Shown here piece after piece: positions 48,613 through 57,833 of a stretch of DNA of 64,000 nucleotides. The stretch lies in assembly GCF_003990335.1 (NCBI RefSeq), contig NZ_CP034683.1, positions 1,316,501 to 1,380,500 on the forward strand, in the 5' to 3' direction. The notes under the pieces are model-generated. The model ran no database searches and was not told the DNA's origin. It was given only the letters and a program-made list of their open reading frames with translations. This DNA comes from Rheinheimera mangrovi (lineage in GTDB: Bacteria; Pseudomonadota; Gammaproteobacteria; Enterobacterales; Alteromonadaceae). A program made the position numbers and the translations under genes. Position 1 is the first letter of the stretch; each line of letters opens with the position of its first letter.

Positions 48613-49614
48613 ATGTCAGTGATGTTTGAAAGCAAGGTGTTCCGGCTTTGGTTTGTTGCTGCTTTAGCTGTGTGGTTTGTGCTTTTTAATCAGTTTAATC
48701 AACTCAGTTTTTTAATAGAGCATTGGTATTACCCGGCCATTATGGTGGCAGGTGCTTTTGTTGCTGGTGTGACTCCTGAAGGCGGTGGAGCAGTCGCTTT
48801 TCCTGTGTTAAATATTTTCCTCAATATAGACCGCACTATGGCGCGGGATTTTAGTTTAATGATCCAAAGTATCGGCATGACCAGCGCCAGTATTTTTATC
48901 TTAAGTCACAAGGCCAACTCGCTTAAAACCTATAAACCTTTACTGGTGTTTATCCCGGTCGCCTTTGTTGGTTTTGTACTTGGTATGCAACTGCTGCAAC
49001 AACTGCCTGTGTATATAATGCAGGCGCTGTTTTTAAGCCTGATCACCAGTTTTGCTGTGGTCTACAGTTTTGGTAAACACAGAGGCAGCAAAGCTACTTT
49101 AGACCTGAATAAACCTTTGGATTTTGTCTTATTGCTGCTGATGCTAGTGGCTGGTGGCATGTGCGCCAGTTTATTTGGTACTGGCGCTGATATTATTTTG
49201 TATACCTTGTTGGTGACCCGTTTTCGGATGCAGGAAAAAGTGGCCACTCATATGAGCATTATGCTGATGGCGGCTATCAGCGTACTGGGTTATGCCTACC
49301 GGCATTTTGTTGATCAGGGCTTAACGGGCTATCAGGTGCAAACCTGGTTATGTGCTTACCCTGTGGTACTGCTGATGGCTCCTTTGGGTGCTTATGTGCT
49401 GCATCGTATTAATAAAGAAATTATGTTGTATGCCATCGCTGTGCTGAATGTTGCTCAGCTGCTGTATTTCCTCTGTTACAACCCGTCAGTAGATAAGCTG
49501 ATTTGGGCATGCGTGTTTACTCTGGTGTTGTCGACTGGCTTTTATCTGTTGATCCGCAACCTGAGCCGCAAAGTTGTGCATGCTGAACAACCACAGTTTG
49601 CTGTATCGCATTAA
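48613..49614 (+). CDS. TauE/SafE family membrane transporter
   Basis: A 333-residue protein with about nine transmembrane helices. The TauE/SafE internal repeat appears as GAFVAGVTPEGGGAVAFPVLNIFL and, in the second half, GGMCASLFGTGADIILYTLLV. Members export sulfite or small organosulfur anions; the substrate here is not known. GGATG is upstream. No sulfur-metabolism genes are next to it. Confidence 0.85.
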   Translation: MSVMFESKVFRLWFVAALAVWFVLFNQFNQLSFLIEHWYYPAIMVAGAFVAGVTPEGGGAVAFPVLNIFLNIDRTMARDFSLMIQSIGMTSASIFILSHKANSLKTYKPLLVFIPVAFVGFVLGMQLLQQLPVYIMQALFLSLITSFAVVYSFGKHRGSKATLDLNKPLDFVLLLLMLVAGGMCASLFGTGADIILYTLLVTRFRMQEKVATHMSIMLMAAISVLGYAYRHFVDQGLTGYQVQTWLCAYPVVLLMAPLGAYVLHRINKEIMLYAIAVLNVAQLLYFLCYNPSVDKLIWACVFTLVLSTGFYLLIRNLSRKVVHAEQPQFAVSH

Positions 49615-49673
49615 GGGATCCAAAGACTCAAACCATACGTATATACAGATATCTTTTTCAGGAGTCTGTATTT

Positions 49674-50417
49674 ATGTCCCGTTATTGTTTAATCACTGGC
49701 GCCAGTTCAGGTTTAGGCCGTGAACTGGCTATTCAATACGCTAACGAAGGCTGGCAGGTGCTCGCTGTTGCTCGTTCTGTCAATGCACTCAATGAGCTGC
49801 ACAGCCAGCACAACAGCATTCAGGCTTTGCCTTTGGATTTGACCAATACAGAACTGTTTTCGACCGCTGTAGAGCAGCTAAGTCAGCAGCTCCCTGCTCT
49901 GGACTTAGTGATTCTTAACGCGGGCAGCTGTGATTATGTTGACGCCACCAATCTGCCGCTGGATATTTTCGACCGCACTATGGCTCTGAATTTTCAGGCC
50001 CAGGTGGCGGCTGTGAAGCTGTTATTACCGCTGCTGCAACAGTCGGAGCAGGGCACATTGGCCGTCGTCAGCAGTCTGGCGCATCTATTTCCTTTTACCA
50101 AAGCACAGGCTTATGGCGCCAGTAAAGCTGCGCTGAGTTATTTTACCGACAGCTTACGAGTTGATCTGGCCGATTCTGGCGTGCGGGTTTGTCTGATTGA
50201 ACCAGGATTTGTCGATACCCCTTTAACACAAAAGAATGATTTTAAGATGCCTTTTTTGCTGCAGGTTGAAGACGCCGCAGGGCGTATCCGTCAAGGACTT
50301 CAGGCTCAGCAGCAACGCATAAGGTTTCCAAAACGGCTGGTATGGAGCCTGCATCTGCTGAACCTGTTGCCTTATTCATTGCGCTGCAAAGTCGCGGCGG
50401 GGATGCGGCAACCATGA
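49674..50417 (+). CDS. Short-chain dehydrogenase/reductase
   Basis: A 247-residue classical SDR. NAD(P) binding: ITGASSGLGRELA near residue 8; NAG motif in VILNAGSCDYVD; catalytic Ser...Tyr-x3-Lys is seen as SSLAHLFPFTKAQAYGASKAA. Substrate not known. Its stop overlaps the DUF2878 start, forming ATGA. In other gammaproteobacteria a similar SDR, DUF2878 and chalcone-isomerase-like set is found in singlet-oxygen (RpoE-ChrR) clusters. Confidence 0.9.
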   Translation: MSRYCLITGASSGLGRELAIQYANEGWQVLAVARSVNALNELHSQHNSIQALPLDLTNTELFSTAVEQLSQQLPALDLVILNAGSCDYVDATNLPLDIFDRTMALNFQAQVAAVKLLLPLLQQSEQGTLAVVSSLAHLFPFTKAQAYGASKAALSYFTDSLRVDLADSGVRVCLIEPGFVDTPLTQKNDFKMPFLLQVEDAAGRIRQGLQAQQQRIRFPKRLVWSLHLLNLLPYSLRCKVAAGMRQP

Positions 50418-50902
50418 CAACGATAACAAGCATGAACTGGACTGCATTAATCGGCTTTAAATTAAGCTGGTTTGCGTTGGTGTTGTTTCAGAACTTACTG
50501 ATTATTCCTGTGTTGCTGTTTGTGCTTTGGTCCTTGTGGCGTTGCAGCAAGGCTGAACGCTTGACCTGGCTCGCTCTTGCTGCTGTGGGCATTACGTTGG
50601 ATTCAGTGCTGCAGTACAGTGGTGTTTTGAGTTTCACAGGTTCAGGCTGGCTACCGCTGTGGATGCTGACCTTATGGTTGGCATTTAGTTTGGTGGTCGT
50701 GCAGGTATTTTCAGTCTATCTGCAAAAGTACTGGCTGGCGGCACTTATTGCTGCTGTGTCTGGTCCAATGGCTTATTTGGGGGGAGCTGCCTTAAGTGGT
50801 CAGATGCAGGTGAGTAGCGCAACAGAAGCTTATGTAGTTCTTGTGTTGTGTTGGGGCTGTTATGGCGTGTTATCAGGATGGAGCAGAAAATTTTATGCGT
50901 AA
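50414..50902 (+). CDS. DUF2878 family membrane protein
   Basis: A 162-residue protein with four to five transmembrane helices, starting at the ATG at 50414 in the stop codon overlap with the SDR gene. The DUF2878 pattern includes LDSVLQYSGVLSF and the C-terminal PMAYLGGAALSG. Function unknown. Confidence 0.85.
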   Translation: MTTITSMNWTALIGFKLSWFALVLFQNLLIIPVLLFVLWSLWRCSKAERLTWLALAAVGITLDSVLQYSGVLSFTGSGWLPLWMLTLWLAFSLVVVQVFSVYLQKYWLAALIAAVSGPMAYLGGAALSGQMQVSSATEAYVVLVLCWGCYGVLSGWSRKFYA

Positions 50903-51392
50903 AATTTTAGTGATAGCGACTTTCCTTTGCAGCTTAACTGCTCAGGCTATGCCAGATAACATCAAATTGGTGGGGCAGGGCCAGTTCAGTTATTTATTCT
51001 GGGATTTATATCAGGCTCAGCTTTATACCACAGATGGCAGCTGGAATAATTACCAGCAAAGCAGCCCTGTGGTACTCAAACTGACTTATCAGCGGGATAT
51101 CAGTAAAGCTGATTTTATCGAAGCGACAGTCGATCAATGGGAACATTTGCAAGGTAAGGTTTCAGGTCAACATAAGGACTGGGCAAATCAGTTGGATAAA
51201 CTCTGGACTGATGTGAAAAAAGGGGACCAGTTAAGTTGCGTTTTACTGCCTGATAGCACTGTGCAGTTTTATTTTAATGACAAGCTGTTGGGCGATGTGA
51301 CTGACCCTGCTTTTGGTCCTGCTTTCTTAGATATCTGGTTGTCTGACAAAACCTCAGCGCCGAAATTAAGACGACAATTACTGCAACTTTAA
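50895..51392 (+). CDS. Chalcone isomerase-like periplasmic protein
   Basis: A 165-residue protein with a signal peptide ending LTAQAM and a chalcone-isomerase-like fold (LVGQGQFSYLFWDLYQAQLYT; later YFNDKLLGDVTDPAFGPAFLDIWLSDKTSAPKLRRQLL). The ATG at 50895 overlaps DUF2878 by 8 bases, confirming the operon. The bacterial family has no proven activity. Earlier in-frame codons lie inside DUF2878 and lack the signal peptide. Confidence 0.85.
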   Translation: MRKILVIATFLCSLTAQAMPDNIKLVGQGQFSYLFWDLYQAQLYTTDGSWNNYQQSSPVVLKLTYQRDISKADFIEATVDQWEHLQGKVSGQHKDWANQLDKLWTDVKKGDQLSCVLLPDSTVQFYFNDKLLGDVTDPAFGPAFLDIWLSDKTSAPKLRRQLLQL

Positions 51393-51931
51393 GCTCACCG
51401 ATCGCCTTTTTGCAATGCGCCGCCTGTCGCTGTTTAGTCTGGGATATGCCTGAACTGGAAAAACGCTCAGGCCTTATCTCGTATCCGCTAATTTAGCTTA
51501 TGCGGATTTTCATTTCATTTACCTGAAGTCGTGAGCCAGCCAGCAGCTGCTTTGAGTCTTGTTTATTTATTCAACGGTCTGTTTATGGCTCTAAAGCGGG
51601 CTGCTTTTGAAATTGTTGTTATGAAACAGTTTGATAGGCTTTTTCTCCGTTTTTTCTATACTCGCCTTTAATGAATTTCCCTCGTCTATTTTGTGTTCGA
51701 ATTTTTATCCTGTTGATTTTTATCATAAATTTAACATCTGTAGTTTTTGCGGCAGATGCCAATTAACGCAGTGATTTGTGCCCTAAAAGCGGTTGACCCC
51801 AGTAAAAAATAACCTATATCATCCGCCGCCGTTTTGGGGCTGTCCCAAATCAGGCGTGTTGTAACTTCAATCGGCGCCCATGTCGATTGCCGTAAAAATA
51901 AAGCCACTACCCAGTGGTCCAGGGAGACAAA
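51393..51931. other. 539-bp gap before the TonB receptor
   Basis: I see no gene here. Two weak hairpins lie close to the operon end: CCTGA...TCAGG (51448-51470) and ATCCGC...GCGGAT followed by a T-rich stretch (51483-51515), possibly a terminator. The distal part is AT-rich and must hold the receptor promoter and a leader; I could not define a Fur or other operator. Confidence 0.5.
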
Positions 51932-54745
51932 ATGTTTGTAAGTAGTAAGTTGTCAAAAGCAGTTGGTTTAGCTGTCGCTTTTGGCGCTGTGTCAGGCGTC
52001 ACTTTTTCTGGTTCGGTACAAGCTCAGGAAACTGATAGTGTTGAACGTATTCAGGTTACAGGTTCAAGTATCAAGCGTACTGATATGGAAGGTGCATTGC
52101 CAGTTCAGACTATTGATCGCGCCGCTATCGACCGTTCAGGTTTAGCAACAGCAGGTGACTTAATCCAGTCTATTCCGTCTATGCAGGGTTTCACTACTGA
52201 TGGTGACTCGGTAGGCGGTGGCGGCGGTGGTATGAAAACCGCTTCTTTACGTGGTTTAGGTTCTGACTACACTCTGGTTTTGATCAACGGCCGCAGAATG
52301 GCACCACGTGGCTCAGGCTCTACTATTGACCTGAACTCTATCCCATTAGCTGCTATTGAGCGTGTTGAAGTACTGACAGACGGCGCTTCTGCTCTTTACG
52401 GTTCTGACGCTATAGCTGGTGTGGTTAACTTCATCACTAAAGATAATGCTCAGGGTGTGAACCTTTCTGCCCGTTACAACAAGCCTGAAGAGAAAAATGG
52501 TACCAGCGACAATTTCTCTATTACAGGTGGTTTAGGTGATTTTGATACGGACGGTTACAACGTACTGTTATCTTACAGCCGTGATACTCAGGAACAGCTG
52601 AAAGCGACAGACCGTGACTTTGCTAAATCAGGTATTATTCCGTTCAGCCACAATAACAAAGATTATTACTTCGTCTCAGGTTCTGCGAACGCTATCCCTG
52701 GAAATGCCCGTTATTATTATACGGATGCTGCAACAGGTACCACTAAAGACGTTACGTTTAACCCTTATGAGAAACTAAACGGCACTTGTGCACCAGATAA
52801 CTTTAAATCATCAACTGTGTGTCAGTACGACTTCACAACGACGATAGAAATTCTACCAGAGAGTAAACGTGATTCATTGATGTTAGGTACGGATATTGCT
52901 CTTGGCGAAGACACAAAATTCTTTGCTGATGTAATGTATTCTGATTTCTCGCAGACCACCCGTATCGCTCCTAACGCGACAGGCTTCTTCCCTCTGGACA
53001 TCGATTCAGCTCTGGCTCAGCAGTATATTGTTCCTTATATCGATCCGGCGCATTTGGCTTCTGTGACTTCTGTACAAGCTCAATGGCGTGCATTACCATT
53101 GGGTGGCCGTGCTACTGAGTGGAACACCAAATCAACTCACATCGTGACTGGTGTTGAAGGTGTATTTGACACTATCGATTACTCAGCCGCTTTTACCTAC
53201 TCAAAAAATGATACTGACGAAAACGTCGCTGGTGGTTACCCTAATCGTCAGAAGTTTTTGGCAGCTGTTAGTTCAGGGCTGGTCAACGTATTTGAAACTC
53301 CGGATAAAATCAGCGCTGAAGGCTTAAAAGCTCTGCAGGATTCTCAGTACTTCGGTAATTGGAGTAACGACACCACTGAAGTTAAAGGTATCGACTTTAA
53401 AGCATCAACACCAGTGTATGAATTACCTGCTGGCGATATCTATATTGGTACAGGCGCAGAATTCCGTAATACAAAGTTTGTAAGTACTTTGGCTGATGCC
53501 AACAGAAACAATCTGTTGTTAGGTGGAAACCCAAGCGCTGAGTACGATTTAAGTCGCGATAATTATGGTGGCTTTGTTGAAGTGATAGTTCCGGCTCTAG
53601 AAAATCTGGAGCTGACTGGTGCTGTGCGTTATGACAATATCGGTGAAGTGACCTCTGATTTTGTTTACGACGCAGATGGTGTTGCAGGACCTGGCAGTTA
53701 CAAAGTTAACGACTCAATGAATGACACCACCTATAAACTTGCACTGCGTTACAACGCAACTGAAGACTTGTTGCTGCGTGCTTCAACAGGCACAGGTTTC
53801 AAAGCTCCTTCAATGCTTGCTCTGGCAGAGCCTAAAGTGGAATTTGGTGTAACCAGCAGCCCATATACATGTCCATTTGCGGGTACTACTGATCCATTAG
53901 CAGCATTGTGCAGCGCCTCTCCGCAACAGCTTGAAGCTTTCCGTCAGGGCAACGCAGCGTTAAAGCCAGAAGAATCTGAGCAGTACACTTTAGGTTTTGT
54001 TTATGCGCCTGATAATAACTTCAGCTTCAGTATGGATTACTGGAACATTGAACTGACCAACCTGGTGACTTCGGTAACTGAATCTCAGATCGTCAACAAC
54101 CCGGGACGTTACCGTGACCTGTTCACGACTAAAACTAACCAGGCGACTGGTCAGGAAGAGCTTGCTATTATTTTCGCTAGCGTCAACGTGGGTCAGTCAA
54201 TCAACAAAGGTATTGACTGGGACTTAACGGTGGGTAATGACTTATCTTTTGGTCGTTTAAGCACTACTTTGGCTGGTACTTATGTATTGGATAGCAAATA
54301 CACTCGTCCTGGTACTACGGATGACTGGATCAGCAGCTTAGGTCGTTTTGGTGATGACAATGCAGTTGTATTCAGAACTGTAGCTAAATTCATCAATACC
54401 TTAACTCACGACGATTTCGCTCACAGTGTAACGCTGAACTATCGCAGTGGGTATGAAGATCAGGCACAGTATGCTGATAGCGAATATGTTCGTTTAGGTT
54501 CTATAAACGGTGAAGGCGTAGACATTCAGTTAAGTGTTCCGTCTTACGCAACAATCAACTATCAGACTAAGTACCAGGCGATGGACGCTTTGGCTGTGAC
54601 CTTCGGTATCAACAACTTAGCTGACCGTGCTCCGCCATTATCCTTACGTTCAGGTGGTGCTGGTCACCAGGTTGGTTTCGACCCTCGTTACACAGACGTA
54701 TATGGCCGTACTTTCTATTTAGGTCTGGACTACAAGTTCATGTAA
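51932..54745 (+). CDS. TonB-dependent outer-membrane receptor
   Basis: A 937-residue receptor for active uptake across the outer membrane. A signal peptide ends SVQAQ; next is the TonB-box-like ERIQVTGSSIKRTD. The plug domain includes SLRGLGSDYTLVLINGRRMAP and ALYGSDAIAGVVNFITK; the barrel ends in Tyr-Lys-Phe-Met after FYLGLDYKF. It belongs to the large Oar/IroN-like group common in marine bacteria; the substrate is unknown. The ATG at 51932 has AGGGAG upstream. Confidence 0.93.
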   Translation: MFVSSKLSKAVGLAVAFGAVSGVTFSGSVQAQETDSVERIQVTGSSIKRTDMEGALPVQTIDRAAIDRSGLATAGDLIQSIPSMQGFTTDGDSVGGGGGGMKTASLRGLGSDYTLVLINGRRMAPRGSGSTIDLNSIPLAAIERVEVLTDGASALYGSDAIAGVVNFITKDNAQGVNLSARYNKPEEKNGTSDNFSITGGLGDFDTDGYNVLLSYSRDTQEQLKATDRDFAKSGIIPFSHNNKDYYFVSGSANAIPGNARYYYTDAATGTTKDVTFNPYEKLNGTCAPDNFKSSTVCQYDFTTTIEILPESKRDSLMLGTDIALGEDTKFFADVMYSDFSQTTRIAPNATGFFPLDIDSALAQQYIVPYIDPAHLASVTSVQAQWRALPLGGRATEWNTKSTHIVTGVEGVFDTIDYSAAFTYSKNDTDENVAGGYPNRQKFLAAVSSGLVNVFETPDKISAEGLKALQDSQYFGNWSNDTTEVKGIDFKASTPVYELPAGDIYIGTGAEFRNTKFVSTLADANRNNLLLGGNPSAEYDLSRDNYGGFVEVIVPALENLELTGAVRYDNIGEVTSDFVYDADGVAGPGSYKVNDSMNDTTYKLALRYNATEDLLLRASTGTGFKAPSMLALAEPKVEFGVTSSPYTCPFAGTTDPLAALCSASPQQLEAFRQGNAALKPEESEQYTLGFVYAPDNNFSFSMDYWNIELTNLVTSVTESQIVNNPGRYRDLFTTKTNQATGQEELAIIFASVNVGQSINKGIDWDLTVGNDLSFGRLSTTLAGTYVLDSKYTRPGTTDDWISSLGRFGDDNAVVFRTVAKFINTLTHDDFAHSVTLNYRSGYEDQAQYADSEYVRLGSINGEGVDIQLSVPSYATINYQTKYQAMDALAVTFGINNLADRAPPLSLRSGGAGHQVGFDPRYTDVYGRTFYLGLDYKFM

Positions 54746-54804
54746 CTTGATAGCAAGTGAAGGGAGATTTCTGTTGGTAACAGAAGTTTCCCTGAACCAA
54801 ATAA

Positions 54805-54837
54805 AAACCCCACTGCATGCAGTGGGGTTTGTTTTTT
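54805..54837. terminator. Bidirectional terminator between receptor and phosphatase genes
   Basis: A perfect 26-base palindrome, AAACCCCACTGCA and its complement, has T-rich sequence on the plus side (GTTTTTT) and five T residues on the minus side. The two convergent genes share it. Confidence 0.88.
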
Positions 54838-54849
54838 AACAGCTACATA

Positions 54850-56151
54850 TCATTTTTTCTGTTGAATAAACTGGATCAGTTTTCCGGCAATTTCAGTATT
54901 GTCCTGAAAGCCTGCAAAGCTTTGTTTATCTGCACCATAAGCCAGTACCGGCACATCGGCAGCTGTGTGACCGCCACTAGTCCAGCCTGTGGTGGAGTGA
55001 TGGTCAATACGTTGTTTCACTGCCACAGCCAAAGGTTTCAGACCTTCAGTACGTGCTTTAGTTAACAGCTGTTGCTCCTCAGCGCTCAGTTCCAGAGCTG
55101 TTAAACCTAACCATGCCTGATAAAACACCTTGTCATCTTTGAGGGCTAACAATTGGCCGGCTATGTAGTCGCCAGAATGTTTTACCTTTTTAATCACATC
55201 GCGTTTCCAGCTGTAATTGCCTTTGGCACCCAAAGATAAACCACCGGTTTCGTGATCGGCAGTGACCACCAGAATAGTATCAGGGTGACTATCCACATAA
55301 GCTTTGGCTACTTTAATCGCTTCAGCAAAATCATGCATTTCTGCCATAGCACAGGCGATGTCGTTGGCATGACCACACCAGTCAATCTGACTGCCTTCAA
55401 TCATCACCACAAAACCTTTTTCAGCCGGAGACAATAACTCCAGCGCTTTTTCCGTCATTTGTTTTAATGGCAGAGGTTCTGGATTATCCAAAGCGCTGGA
55501 AAAGCCTTTAGGTGCAAATAATCCCAGAGCAGGCAACTTGTTTAGTGTTTTTAAACCAGCCCAGCTGTCCGCGTACTGGTAGCCTGCTTGTTTAAATTCT
55601 TCCACCAGATTCCGGTCTTTGCGGATGAAATAGCTGGTGCCGCCACCGAGCATTAAATCGGCAACTATCTGGCCGTCCACTTTGTTGTCGATATAGTCAT
55701 CTGCGATCTGATCGTAATTTTGACGGCTCTTGTCATGCGCCAGAAAACCGGCGGGAGTGGCGTGGTTAATTTGGGCCGTCACCACCACACCTGTCTGCAT
55801 GCCTTTGGCTTTGGCAATTTCCAGCATAGTGTTTAAAGGTTTATGGTCGTGATCTACCGCGATAGCACCATTGTAGGTTTTATGAGTGCTGGACAGTGCT
55901 GTTGCCGCTGCAGCAGAATCTGTGACTACTGTGTCGTCATCCGGATAGGTGCTGGCGTTACCAATCCATAACTCGTCAAACACCGTACGTTCCACTACTT
56001 TGGTGTCCGGGTTATCCATGTAATAACGATATGCAGCTAAATAAGCCGGTCCCATACCGTCACCTATCATATAAATAATATTTTTTGGTGCAGCAATTGC
56101 AGAAGCAGATGCAAGACAAGCGATGCTGATTAAACTTAGTTTTTTTAACAT
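54850..56151 (-). CDS. Alkaline phosphatase
   Basis: A 433-residue secreted phosphomonoesterase of the PhoA superfamily. Signal peptide ends SAIAAP; metal and catalytic residues are in YMIGDGMGPAY, the nucleophile Ser79 in VVTDSAAAATA, VMIEGSQIDWCGH, VTADHETGGLS and TGWTSGGHTAADVPV. It probably acts in the periplasm to release phosphate. No clear Pho box was seen upstream. Confidence 0.93.
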   Translation of the reverse strand: MLKKLSLISIACLASASAIAAPKNIIYMIGDGMGPAYLAAYRYYMDNPDTKVVERTVFDELWIGNASTYPDDDTVVTDSAAAATALSSTHKTYNGAIAVDHDHKPLNTMLEIAKAKGMQTGVVVTAQINHATPAGFLAHDKSRQNYDQIADDYIDNKVDGQIVADLMLGGGTSYFIRKDRNLVEEFKQAGYQYADSWAGLKTLNKLPALGLFAPKGFSSALDNPEPLPLKQMTEKALELLSPAEKGFVVMIEGSQIDWCGHANDIACAMAEMHDFAEAIKVAKAYVDSHPDTILVVTADHETGGLSLGAKGNYSWKRDVIKKVKHSGDYIAGQLLALKDDKVFYQAWLGLTALELSAEEQQLLTKARTEGLKPLAVAVKQRIDHHSTTGWTSGGHTAADVPVLAYGADKQSFAGFQDNTEIAGKLIQFIQQKK

Positions 56152-56354
56152 AGGAAAGCTCTGTAGATGGCTAAAAATCTGGTGCTACCAGAATCAGTAG
56201 GGAGAGGTTATCTTACGTCAGTGATTAAATTATGACAAAACTGTAAATGGTCTAAACGCGACCAATAGACGTAAATGCAAGACTGAAAATGTAAAAGAAT
56301 AAACTTTAGATATAAGTGTTGCGGAGCTGATCATGCATGGCTTAGAGTAAGAAT

Positions 56355-56382
56355 GGAACTAAAGCTGCTACACCTTATCTAA
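56355..56382 (+). promoter_or_regulatory. Sigma-E-like promoter before slp
   Basis: GGAACT (56355-56360), 17 bases, then TCTAA (56378-56382) matches the sigma-E consensus GGAACTT-N15/16-TCTGA in sequence and spacing. The predicted transcript start near 56390 is about 25 bases before the slp ATG. No equally good sigma-70 candidate was noted at that distance. Confidence 0.55.
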
Positions 56383-56413
56383 CAGGCCGTGTAGTTAACG
56401 AGGTAAAAAGGTC

Positions 56414-57010
56414 ATGAGTAAGAAGTTTGTTGCTGTTGCTTTGAGTCTGATGGCATTGGCAGGTTGTGCCAGTTATCCGGAACAGGTACGTATTGCTGAT
56501 AATGTTGCATTGACCAGCTATGAGAATGCGGCTCAACAAAATATTGATTTTGGTACTGCCCGCTGGAGTGGGGTCATTGCGCAAGTAAGTAATAAAGCCA
56601 ACCAAACCCGTCTTGAAGTTGTGTATTTTCCTTCGGGCAGTAATGGACGTCCTGCAGTCTCAGATCAAACTAAAGGTCGTTTTGTTACCTATATCAAAGG
56701 CTTTTTAGACCCTATGGTGTATCAGCCTGGCAAATCAGTCACAGTGTTGGGTGAACTGACCCGCTCAGAAATAGGTAAAGTGGACGAATATGAATACCGT
56801 TATCCTGTCATCAAAGATGCAACAGTGTATTTGTGGCCAAAACTGGAAGACCGCGTTGAGGTTATTGATACCTGGTCCATGATGCGTCCTTACCCTTATT
56901 ACTGGGGTTACGGTCCTGGTATTCGTGTCCGTACTATTACAAAACAACAATCGACAACACAAGGTCCAGTTCATGTTGACAATAATAAACAGAATAAAGT
57001 GCAACCTTAA
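56414..57010 (+). CDS. Slp family outer-membrane lipoprotein
   Basis: A 198-residue lipoprotein with lipobox LAGC (Cys18) and Ser-free +2 position (Ala19), consistent with outer-membrane sorting. The Slp core (RWSGVIAQVSNKANQTRLEVVYFP...KGFLDPMVYQPGKSVTVLGELTRSEIG) is complete; the tail is Trp/Tyr/Pro rich. Slp is a stress- and starvation-induced lipoprotein in Escherichia coli. The downstream gene overlaps by 38 bases. Confidence 0.9.
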   Translation: MSKKFVAVALSLMALAGCASYPEQVRIADNVALTSYENAAQQNIDFGTARWSGVIAQVSNKANQTRLEVVYFPSGSNGRPAVSDQTKGRFVTYIKGFLDPMVYQPGKSVTVLGELTRSEIGKVDEYEYRYPVIKDATVYLWPKLEDRVEVIDTWSMMRPYPYYWGYGPGIRVRTITKQQSTTQGPVHVDNNKQNKVQP

Positions 57011-57833
57011 TTTAGTTCTACTTTCTGCTGCGCTTTTTAGCGCAGCCGCTGTAGCTGAAACGCCCTCCGCACCTGATTTGTCTGCTTTAGCTGAGCATTC
57101 ATTCCGCAGCGTAGAAGATAAAGCCAGAAATCAACATCGTCATCCGGTCGAAACACTTAATTTTTTTGGCATTAAGCCGACTATGTCTGTGCTGGAGATT
57201 TGGCCTGCACGAGGTTGGTATACCGATATTCTTGGTCCCTATTTAAAAGGGCAGGGCAAATTGAGTATTGCTAATTTCCGGGTTGACGATGGCACTATGC
57301 AAGACGACAGAAAAATATTCTGGAGCCGCATCAGTGAAAGACTCAGCCAGCGAATTCTGAAACACAAAGAACACTTTGGCTCCATTCAACAAACAGAATT
57401 TGACCCACCGGCTTATATGTATCTGGGGCTGGCGCAACAGTACGATATGGTTTTGAGTTTCCGTAATGCTCACATTTGGAATGAACAAGGCTATTTGCTG
57501 GATGTATTCCGCGCAGTATTTGATGTACTGAAACCTGGTGGTGTGTTCGGGATAGTAGAACACAGAGCCAGTCGGGTATCCGAAATATCCAGTTCTGCTG
57601 TAGAAGGCTATCTTGATGAATCTTATGTGATTGCAGTTGCAGAGCAGGCTGGCTTTAAACTGGTAGGCAAATCAGAAATTAACGCCAACCCAAAAGACAC
57701 CAAAGATTATCCAAAAGGTGTTTATGCTTTACCTCCAACTTTAGCTATGGGGACAGTGGAGCGGGAAAAATACCTGGCCATTGGTGAAAGTGATCGTATG
57801 ACTTTAAAATTTGTAAAGGCCGCCAGCGAGTAA
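56973..57833 (+). CDS. Exported methyltransferase-like protein
   Basis: A 286-residue protein with a signal peptide (residues 1-29, ending AAVAET) and a Rossmann-like class I methyltransferase fold: the SAM-site strand is MSVLEIWPARGWYTDILGPYL, and DVLKPGGVFGIVEHRAS forms the beta-4 region. SAM is not normally present in the periplasm, so its activity there is unclear. The ATG at 56973 overlaps slp by 38 bases and the stop overlaps the hydrolase start by one base. Confidence 0.8.
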   Translation: MLTIINRIKCNLNLVLLSAALFSAAAVAETPSAPDLSALAEHSFRSVEDKARNQHRHPVETLNFFGIKPTMSVLEIWPARGWYTDILGPYLKGQGKLSIANFRVDDGTMQDDRKIFWSRISERLSQRILKHKEHFGSIQQTEFDPPAYMYLGLAQQYDMVLSFRNAHIWNEQGYLLDVFRAVFDVLKPGGVFGIVEHRASRVSEISSSAVEGYLDESYVIAVAEQAGFKLVGKSEINANPKDTKDYPKGVYALPPTLAMGTVEREKYLAIGESDRMTLKFVKAASE

